Source: RAM1 sp040376925
GTDB taxonomy: Bacteria > Pseudomonadota > Gammaproteobacteria > Burkholderiales > Burkholderiaceae_C
Assembly (NCBI GenBank): GCA_040376925.1
Contig: JBEIPU010000065.1
Span: 1 to 20,348 of the forward strand
DNA: 20,348 nt
Direction of reading: 5' to 3'
Positions 13,723-20,348 of this stretch are shown piece by piece. Position 1 is the stretch's first letter. Each line of letters starts with the position of its first letter. Under the pieces are notes generated by a model. The model ran no database searches. It worked only from the letters and a program-made list of their open reading frames with translations, and was not told the DNA's origin. Both the position numbers and the translations under genes were made by a program.

Positions 13723-16700
13723 ATGTCCCTGCATGAACTGAAAAGACAACCCGCGCCAGCGGCTGCCCGCGCGGCGGCCAGCCCGGCGGTGGCAGGCCAC
13801 CGCCCGCTCGCGCTCGCGCTGGCCCTGGCGGCCTGCTTTGCGGCGGCGCCCCTGCGCGCGCAACCCACCGGCGCCCAGGCCATTCACGGCGCGGCCACGC
13901 TGTCGCGCAACGGCGCCAACCTCACGGTCACCACACAAAACGGCGCCGGCACGGCCCACAGCGCCATCAACTGGCAAAGCTTCAACGTCCCCGGTGGCAG
14001 TACCACGCACTTTGCACAGCCCAACGCCGCCAGCACAACCATCAACCGCGTGCTGGGCAACAACCCCAGCGCGATCTTCGGCACGCTCAGCTCCAACGGC
14101 CGCCTGGTGCTCGTGAATCCGTCAGGCATTGCCGTGGGTGCGGGCGCGGTGGTGGACACCGCAGGCTTTACCGCATCCACGCTGCGCATGAGCGACGCCG
14201 ACGCGCTGGCCGGGCGCATGCGCTTTGGCCAGGATGGCCTGGGCGGCGGCAGCCTGTCGGTGCAGGGCCGGGTGGTGGCGCGCGGTGGCGACGTGGTGCT
14301 GATCGCGCCGCAGATCGACACCGGCGCCCAGGCCGTGGTGCAGGCGTCTGGCGGCGACACGCTGCTGGTGGCCGGCCAGAAGGTGGCGCTGACAGGCCGC
14401 GGCCTGGAGGGCATCCAGCTGGAGCTGCAGGCGCCGGCTGACCGCGCCCTGAACCTGGGGCAGCTCAAGGGCGATTCGGTGGCGGTGTTTGCCAGCCAGC
14501 TGCGCCACAGCGGGCTGGTGCAGGCGCAATCGGCCACCGTGCAGGGCGGCAAGGTGCTGCTGCGCGGGCAGGTCAGCGCCGATGTGGAGGGCAGCGTTAC
14601 GGCCCGTCGCAATGGTGGCACCCAGGGTGGCGCGATCCACGTTACGGGCGCGCAGACCACCTTGCATGCCACGGCCGTGCTGGACGCCAGCGGCGCGGCA
14701 GGCGGCGGCGAGGTGCTGGTGGGCGGCGGCTGGAAGGGCAAAGGGCCGCTGGCCAACGCGCAGAACACCACGGCGATGGCCGGCAGTGTGGTCCGCGCCG
14801 ACGCCACAGCCCACGGCGACGGCGGCACGGTGGTGCTGTGGAGCGACGGCACCACGCGCACGGCGGCACATATCAGCGCTCGCGGCGGAGCGCAGGGCGG
14901 CAACGGCGGGCGGGTGGAGACATCAGGCAAGACGCTGGTGCGCCGCGGTATGCCCGATGTGGGCGCGCCGCAGGGCAAGGCCGGCACCTGGCTGTTGGAC
15001 CCGGACTACATCCTGATCACCCAAGGTACCGCAGAGACGCCCGTGCTGGGCGACGGCAGCATCCTGGCGAGCGACCCCGGCGGGGTGACCGAGGTGTTCA
15101 CCAACGAGCTGGAGTCCTTTCCAGGTGGGGCCATATTGCTGGAGGCCAACCACGCGATCCTGGCGGGCGGTGAATACAACTATGACCTCACGGTCAACGG
15201 CAACCTGACGCTGCGCACGCTCAACACGGCCGAGCCGCCGGCCACGCCGCCTGCACCGTTTACCAATGCGTCGCGCGGGATTGACCTGTCGCGGATCAAT
15301 ACGCTGGCCGTGAGCAACAACGACGACGCGCCGCGCCAGATCACGATCCAGGCGGGCACGCCCGGGGCGTCGGTCAGCGGCGTTGCGTTGCGCATGAATG
15401 ACCTTTACGCCGCGTCTGGCTCCTACAACGCGGGCGAGGGCGGCGGCCATGTAACCCTGCGCTCGGCCGGTGACCTGTGGGTGGGCGATATCCATACCAA
15501 CCACTTCGGCACGGTGGCCGGCTCCGGCGGCAACGTGGTCATCGAGGCCCGGTACGGCCACGTGCGCGTGGGTGCGATCAGCACCACCGTCTGGCACAAC
15601 GCGCATGACGGCAGCAGCGCCATGAAGGCCGGCAACGTGACGATTGAGGGCAAGACCGTCAACCTGACCGGCAACATCCGCGCCGATGGTCTGGCAGACC
15701 AGTCGCATGGCTCGGCGCCCGGCAACATCACGGTCCAGTCGGGCTGGAACTGCGCAGTGAGTTGCGTGGGTACCGACACGCTGATCATTGGCGAGGTGCC
15801 CATGGAGCCCGGCAGTGCGCAGTTGCCGATGGACTACCCGGTCCTGTCCATCAGTGCCCGGTCGGGCCACGCAACGGGTACGGGCCAGCCGGGCACGGGC
15901 GGCACCATCACGCTGGAAGCACTCAACGGCGATATCCACATCACCGACGCCCAGCAGGTGGAGGTTGTGGCTGGCGGGCGGTCCAACGACCTTTCGGGTC
16001 AGACCATCCTGGCCAGCGGCAGTGGCGGCACGGTGCGCATCAAGGCGCTGCAGGGCGCCATCCATGGCAGCTCGCTGAGCATGGACGTGTCGGGTGGTGA
16101 GGCCGGCAGCGAAAACGGTGACGGCATTCCGCCCGGGCGGCGCGGCGGTGACGGCGGCACGGCCGAGCTCAGCGCTGCCACCGGCATCACCCTGACTGAC
16201 GCGCTGTCCATCTCCGCCAATGGGGGGCACGGCGGCGGCCTCAACACGCTGCCGCTGGCGCCGGAGCCGCCAGCACCGGCCCCGCCCGCGGTGCATGCCG
16301 GGGCGGGCGGCAACGGCGGCAGCATCACGCTCAGCACCGGCAGCGGCAGCCTGCTGGCCGCCACGAACTTCACGCAGCTGAGCGCCAACGGCGGCAATGG
16401 CGGCGGCAAAGGCGAGTATCTGGAGCTGAGCGAAGGCCAGGCCACGCTGGGCGCCGGCGGGCAAGGCGGCAGCATCACGGTCAAGGCGCCGTCGCTGGCG
16501 TTTTACGGCGGTGGCAGCCGCAGCTTCTCGGCCAATGGTGGGGTGGCGGGCAAGGACCTGACCAGTGACGGTACTGATGGCGTGGGTGGCGCGGGCGGTC
16601 AGATACACCTTGAGACCTCGTCTGCCACCGGCAAGATCTATTTCGGCTATGCGGGCCACACCGTCAGCGCCATGGGCCAGGACGTCGCCAATCCGTATTC

Positions 16701-19700
16701 CGGCACGGTACACCTGCGCGCGGGCGACCGCGGCGTGCTGATCAGCGGCAGCTCGTCGCTGAGCGCCGGCACGCTGCACCTGGATTCACCGGTGAACCAG
16801 CCCAACAAGCTGGGCGACGTCAGCATCACCGGCCAACATGACGTGCGCTCGGTGTTCGGCCCCATCACCAACCCCGCAGCCTACCGCGGCGAATCGGTTG
16901 GCGCCGGCCCGGCCCGGCTCACGCTGGAGAGCACGGCCGACACGTTGCGCTTGGGCGGCGGCAATTCGCAGGCGCTGACGGTGGCTGGCAATATTTCCAT
17001 CACCATGATGGCGGTGGAAGGCCGCGATGAGCGGGGTGCTGTGGTCATTGCCGACACGGTGCAATCGCAAAACGGCCAGATCTACCTGAACACCGACAGC
17101 CTGCGGCTGACCAGCGGCGCCTCGCATGAAAAGCTGGTGGCGACCAGTGCCACCACCGGCGCGGTGCATATCGAAACCGGCAAGCGAATCCACTTCAGTC
17201 CCCAGACGCATGCGAGCGATCCGGACAACACCGACGATCTGATCCTCAACAGCGACGAACTCGCCCGCATGGACACGCCTGTGCTGCGCGTGGAGAACTA
17301 CCTGTACGAAACCCCCTCAGGCAGCGATTCCGTGGTGTTTGGCGCGAGCCCTGCCGCGCCCGCGCCGACCACGACGGCCGGCCCGGCCCCCGCGCCGGTG
17401 GACCGTGTGATGTTCAACGGCCCCGGCGTGCTGGCGCCTGGCAAGACGGTGTCCATCAAGACCAACATGAAGGTCTCGCAGACCGAGCCGTTTTCGGTGG
17501 ACCGCATGCATATTTCGGCCGGCGTGGCGGACCTGCCGCTGGCCAACCTGATCGGGGCCGATGCGGCTGGCGGGCGCGGCTGGTTCTCGGCCGACCTGGG
17601 CGGCCTGGGCCCCGACCTGTACGACGGCGAGCAGGCCCGCCTGACGCTGCGCACCGCGTCCGCTGGCACGCTGGAACTGTCGCCACAGGATATCGGCCCG
17701 GGCGGCTTCAACAGCGCCAGCCGAGGGGTGTATGCCGTCTCCAGCCTGTCGGGTGGCGAGGGCGGTGTAGTGCCGCTGGTGCAGATCTCGGCCATGGACG
17801 ACGGCGGCGTGCACCGCGGCAACATCGAGATTGGCCTGCCCGGCGTGGAGTCCGGCAGGATCGAACTCAAGGCAAACAACATCTACAACAAGGGTATCTC
17901 GGGCCCCGCCGCGCAGGGCGGCGTTCTGCGCACAGTCAGCGCGGGCGGCAGCAACACCGTGGCGGGCGGGCAAGACTCCATCCTGCTGGACGCGGCGGGT
18001 GACATCGGGCGCAACGCGCCCAACGGCTTCATCAATGTTGTGCCGGTGTCCACCGAAGGCGCAACCAAGGTGCACGCGCACGCGGGCGTGGGCGGCGCCA
18101 CCCCGGCGGCACAGATGGCGCTGCATTTCCCGGTCGAGATATCCCACGTGACCACCAGCCTGCTGGACCTGAGCGTGGACGGCGCACTGGGCGAGGCGCA
18201 TGTGAGCGCGGCCAACAACATCACCGTGGACAGCGACTTTGCGCCGGCCCTGGGCGAGGTCGGCCTGTATGCCGGCCAGCAGAACACGGCGCACCCGCAA
18301 CCTGGCAGCGTCATCGCGGTGGACGACAACCGCCTGCTTGGCGGGCCCACCACCGGCAGCGTGCGCATGGAAGCCGGCAGCATCACCTTGCGCGCCGGTG
18401 CCCTGGTGCAGGCACTGAACCAGGTGGACATCGAGGCCCAGGGCACGGACGAAGGTACAGGCAACATCGAGCTGGCAGCCACCGCCAGGGTGTTCAGCGG
18501 CGACAAGCTGGGCCTGCATGCGGAGGGCTCCATCCTGGGCAATACCCATATCGACAGCCTGTTCACCCAGATCGAGGCGCCCAAGGTGTTTCTGGGTGCG
18601 CGCAAAAACCTCTACGCCCATGTGGACGCAGCCGAGATCGTGGCCGGTGACGGTCCTGCGAACCTGACGGGCGACGGTGATCTGGTGGACCTGGTGCTGA
18701 CTGGCACGCAGACCACCACGCTGCGCGGCGTGGGCAACGGCGACGGTGCGATCCACATCTGGGCGCCATTCGCCAGCCTGCTGCGCGTGAGCGGCAACCT
18801 GCCGGCTGACATGGACGGCGGCGGCCCCGGCACCGGTGGCGTCGTGGGCAAGAGCGTGTACATCCATTCCGGTGGTGATCTGCACATCGGCCACCGCGTG
18901 AAGGCGACCGATGCCGCAGGCACCGGCGTGGAGCTGTCGGCCAGCGACGTGATCAAGATCGGTCACCTGGACGACTACCTGGACGATGTGCATGTCATGT
19001 CACAGGGCGACATCAGCCTGATGGCGCAGAGCATCTACATCCGTCACACCGCCGGCACGCCCACGGGCACGCCACGCGCAACGCCTGCGCCGCCAGGCCT
19101 GCCCACCGTGTACGTGCGCGCCGAGGGCTCGTTGTATGCCACTGCTTCCAGCGATGAGACCTTCGAGGTCAACGCCACCAACACCGGTGGCGTGGGCACG
19201 GGGGCCGGTGGCGGCATGTCCATCAACAGCCCGACCATCCTGTTCGTGGGTGGCAATGGCCCCAACCAGTTTGCGCTGGCCACCAGCCCGAACGTGAACT
19301 TCAACGGCACGACGCCGGTGTTCACGCCGGGCACGGGGCTCAATTCGTTCGCACAGTCCGGCGCGGAGCCGCCACAATTTGTCGTGCCCCCGCCACCGCC
19401 GCCAGGTTCGCCGCCCGCGCCGGCTCCGGCGGTTCCGGCTCCGCCGGCGCCGTTGCCACCTGCGCCGCCGCCGCCTGCCCCGGTGCCGCCGCCTCCCGCA
19501 CCCCCTGCGCCGCCCGCTCCCGCGCCCACGCCAGCGGCCGCGCCGGTGGTCGAGCGCATCGTGGAGGTCCTTCGCAACGACACCACCGTCACCCGTGCCG
19601 AGGTGGCGGCCATCGTTGCCGAGATCGACAACAACGTGGCCCGTTTCGTTTCCCTGCTGATCAAGGAAGAGGCCAAACAGGCCGAGGACCGCCGCAAGGA

Positions 19701-19755
19701 AGAGGACAAGAAAGAGTCGATCGCAGTGATCGACTCCCAGCAGTGCAAGCAGTGA
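13723..19755 (+). CDS. Giant filamentous haemagglutinin-like secreted protein with TPS head and Pro-rich, Cys-ended tail (copy 2)
   Basis: A TpsA-like exoprotein of about 2010 residues. The signal peptide is expected to be cleaved after LRA near residue 46. The TPS head follows with INRVLGNNPSAIFGTL, VNPSGIAVG (Asn132), GGGWKGK, GGTVVLWSDGTT and a closing LLDPDYI near 424-430. The body is a Gly-rich beta-helix with four Pro/Ala-rich insertions (near residues 503, 844, 1207 and 1780) and a CAVSC pair at 677-681. A Pro-rich stretch (about 1888-1940) and a tail of 69 residues ending QQCKQ (Cys2008) complete it. Several in-frame ATGs exist between 13669 and 13723. The last is chosen because GAGGG (13711-13715) lies 7 nt before it and the signal peptide follows directly. 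The 78-nt gap after the first gene and the shared head and tail suggest one operon. The function is unknown; no transporter partner is visible. Confidence 0.9.
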   Translation: MSLHELKRQPAPAAARAAASPAVAGHRPLALALALAACFAAAPLRAQPTGAQAIHGAATLSRNGANLTVTTQNGAGTAHSAINWQSFNVPGGSTTHFAQPNAASTTINRVLGNNPSAIFGTLSSNGRLVLVNPSGIAVGAGAVVDTAGFTASTLRMSDADALAGRMRFGQDGLGGGSLSVQGRVVARGGDVVLIAPQIDTGAQAVVQASGGDTLLVAGQKVALTGRGLEGIQLELQAPADRALNLGQLKGDSVAVFASQLRHSGLVQAQSATVQGGKVLLRGQVSADVEGSVTARRNGGTQGGAIHVTGAQTTLHATAVLDASGAAGGGEVLVGGGWKGKGPLANAQNTTAMAGSVVRADATAHGDGGTVVLWSDGTTRTAAHISARGGAQGGNGGRVETSGKTLVRRGMPDVGAPQGKAGTWLLDPDYILITQGTAETPVLGDGSILASDPGGVTEVFTNELESFPGGAILLEANHAILAGGEYNYDLTVNGNLTLRTLNTAEPPATPPAPFTNASRGIDLSRINTLAVSNNDDAPRQITIQAGTPGASVSGVALRMNDLYAASGSYNAGEGGGHVTLRSAGDLWVGDIHTNHFGTVAGSGGNVVIEARYGHVRVGAISTTVWHNAHDGSSAMKAGNVTIEGKTVNLTGNIRADGLADQSHGSAPGNITVQSGWNCAVSCVGTDTLIIGEVPMEPGSAQLPMDYPVLSISARSGHATGTGQPGTGGTITLEALNGDIHITDAQQVEVVAGGRSNDLSGQTILASGSGGTVRIKALQGAIHGSSLSMDVSGGEAGSENGDGIPPGRRGGDGGTAELSAATGITLTDALSISANGGHGGGLNTLPLAPEPPAPAPPAVHAGAGGNGGSITLSTGSGSLLAATNFTQLSANGGNGGGKGEYLELSEGQATLGAGGQGGSITVKAPSLAFYGGGSRSFSANGGVAGKDLTSDGTDGVGGAGGQIHLETSSATGKIYFGYAGHTVSAMGQDVANPYSGTVHLRAGDRGVLISGSSSLSAGTLHLDSPVNQPNKLGDVSITGQHDVRSVFGPITNPAAYRGESVGAGPARLTLESTADTLRLGGGNSQALTVAGNISITMMAVEGRDERGAVVIADTVQSQNGQIYLNTDSLRLTSGASHEKLVATSATTGAVHIETGKRIHFSPQTHASDPDNTDDLILNSDELARMDTPVLRVENYLYETPSGSDSVVFGASPAAPAPTTTAGPAPAPVDRVMFNGPGVLAPGKTVSIKTNMKVSQTEPFSVDRMHISAGVADLPLANLIGADAAGGRGWFSADLGGLGPDLYDGEQARLTLRTASAGTLELSPQDIGPGGFNSASRGVYAVSSLSGGEGGVVPLVQISAMDDGGVHRGNIEIGLPGVESGRIELKANNIYNKGISGPAAQGGVLRTVSAGGSNTVAGGQDSILLDAAGDIGRNAPNGFINVVPVSTEGATKVHAHAGVGGATPAAQMALHFPVEISHVTTSLLDLSVDGALGEAHVSAANNITVDSDFAPALGEVGLYAGQQNTAHPQPGSVIAVDDNRLLGGPTTGSVRMEAGSITLRAGALVQALNQVDIEAQGTDEGTGNIELAATARVFSGDKLGLHAEGSILGNTHIDSLFTQIEAPKVFLGARKNLYAHVDAAEIVAGDGPANLTGDGDLVDLVLTGTQTTTLRGVGNGDGAIHIWAPFASLLRVSGNLPADMDGGGPGTGGVVGKSVYIHSGGDLHIGHRVKATDAAGTGVELSASDVIKIGHLDDYLDDVHVMSQGDISLMAQSIYIRHTAGTPTGTPRATPAPPGLPTVYVRAEGSLYATASSDETFEVNATNTGGVGTGAGGGMSINSPTILFVGGNGPNQFALATSPNVNFNGTTPVFTPGTGLNSFAQSGAEPPQFVVPPPPPPGSPPAPAPAVPAPPAPLPPAPPPPAPVPPPPAPPAPPAPAPTPAAAPVVERIVEVLRNDTTVTRAEVAAIVAEIDNNVARFVSLLIKEEAKQAEDRRKEEDKKESIAVIDSQQCKQ
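14041..14100 (+). repeat. Near-identical 60-nt block shared by both exoprotein genes (copy 2)
   Basis: Second copy of the block at 9400-9459, differing at one silent base. It lies at the equivalent position in the TPS head of the downstream paralogue. Confidence 0.9.
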
Positions 19756-19756
19756 A

Positions 19757-20348
19757 CTAGAAGCGCGGCAGGTCCGGGTGCGCGATCTGCCCGCCGCGCA
19801 CCAGCATCTTTCCGTATTCAGCGCAGCGGCTCAGCGTGGGGATCACCTTGCCGGGGTTGAGCAGGCCCTGCGCGTCAAACGCGCGCTTGACGCCGAACAT
19901 CTGCTCGTTCTCCTCGGCGCTGAATTGCACGCACATGCTGTTGAGCTTTTCCACGCCCACGCCATGCTCGCCCGTCACGGTGCCGCCCATGGCCACGCTG
20001 GTTTCCAGGATGTCGGCGCCAAACTGTTCGCAGCGGTGCAGCTGGTCGGGGTCGTTGGCGTCAAACAGGATCAGCGGGTGCAGGTTGCCGTCGCCCGCGT
20101 GGAACACATTGGCGCAGCGCAGCTGGTATTTGTGTTCCATCTGCTGGATGGCCAGCAGGATGTCGGCCAGCCGCTTGCGCGGGATGGTCGAGTCCATGCA
20201 CATGTAGTCGGGGCTGATGCGGCCCGACGCGGGGAACGCGTTCTTGCGCCCGCTCCAGAAACGCAGGCGCTCGGCCTCGTCGCGGCTCACGGCAATGGCC
20301 GTCGCACCGGCGTTGCGCAGCACCGCGCTCATGCGGCCGATCTCCTCT
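19757..20348 (-). CDS. glcD: Glycolate oxidase FAD-linked subunit GlcD (C-terminal part; gene runs off the window)
   Basis: GlcD is the FAD-binding subunit of glycolate oxidase, which converts glycolate to glyoxylate. Only the C-terminal 196 or so residues are in the window; the frame is open to the right edge, so the start is outside. Family landmarks are RFWSGRKNAFPASGRISPDY, ANVFHAGDGNLHPLILFD, TGEHGVGVEKLNSMC and LLNPGKVIPTLSRCAEYG, all strongly like E. coli GlcD as recalled. A related D-lactate dehydrogenase is less likely given this detail. Its stop is one base from the stop of the convergent exoprotein gene. No glcE or glcF follows, so glcD is the last gene of its transcript here. Confidence 0.93.
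   Translation of the reverse strand, partial: EEIGRMSAVLRNAGATAIAVSRDEAERLRFWSGRKNAFPASGRISPDYMCMDSTIPRKRLADILLAIQQMEHKYQLRCANVFHAGDGNLHPLILFDANDPDQLHRCEQFGADILETSVAMGGTVTGEHGVGVEKLNSMCVQFSAEENEQMFGVKRAFDAQGLLNPGKVIPTLSRCAEYGKMLVRGGQIAHPDLPRF

Noticed and set aside
13825..13842. Lipobox-like LAAC in the signal peptide of the second exoprotein, suggesting a lipoprotein
   Set aside because: More hydrophobic residues and a standard LRA cleavage site follow. The paralogue is cleaved at the equivalent position and has no Cys there.

Overview
The window is high-GC DNA (about 65-75% in most stretches) that reads as the chromosome of a Burkholderiales bacterium, most likely Comamonadaceae. This rests on the gene set, on the tsaB-rimI-uracil-DNA-glycosylase order, and on strong protein resemblance to that group as recalled. 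It is inference, because no database search was possible. I see no tRNA, rRNA, CRISPR array, insertion sequence or phage gene.

Left part (27-3674, + strand). purE, purK and a Sua5/TsaC-type threonylcarbamoyl-AMP synthase are packed with overlapping stop/start codons. A lipoprotein with an SGNH/GDSL-hydrolase-like fold follows; it lacks the canonical residue at three catalytic positions. A bidirectional intrinsic terminator ends this block.

Middle part (3747-8864). On the minus strand lie dacB (PBP4), a SemiSWEET transporter and an alpha/beta-hydrolase lipoprotein with a palindromic, TetR-operator-like site in its leader. Diverging from dacB across only 33 bp is tsaB-rimI-udg, whose products act in tRNA t6A modification, protein N-terminal acetylation and uracil repair. 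The 33-bp divergent region is almost symmetric, with a GATAAT box exactly 6 nt before each ATG.

Right part (8865-19755, + strand). A 226-nt leader rich in hairpins precedes two very large tandem genes for secreted filamentous-haemagglutinin-like proteins (1517 and about 2010 residues). Each has a signal peptide, a TPS (haemagglutination-activity) head, a long glycine-rich beta-helix body, a proline-rich stretch and a short charged C-terminal domain ending in a lone cysteine. Heads and tails are conserved between the two; the bodies are not. No TpsB/FhaC-type transporter lies in the window, so they are orphan exoproteins here. This pair is the most likely place for something undescribed.

Right edge (19757-20348, - strand). 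The C-terminal part of GlcD (glycolate oxidase FAD subunit) converges on the second exoprotein gene, with one base between the two stop codons.
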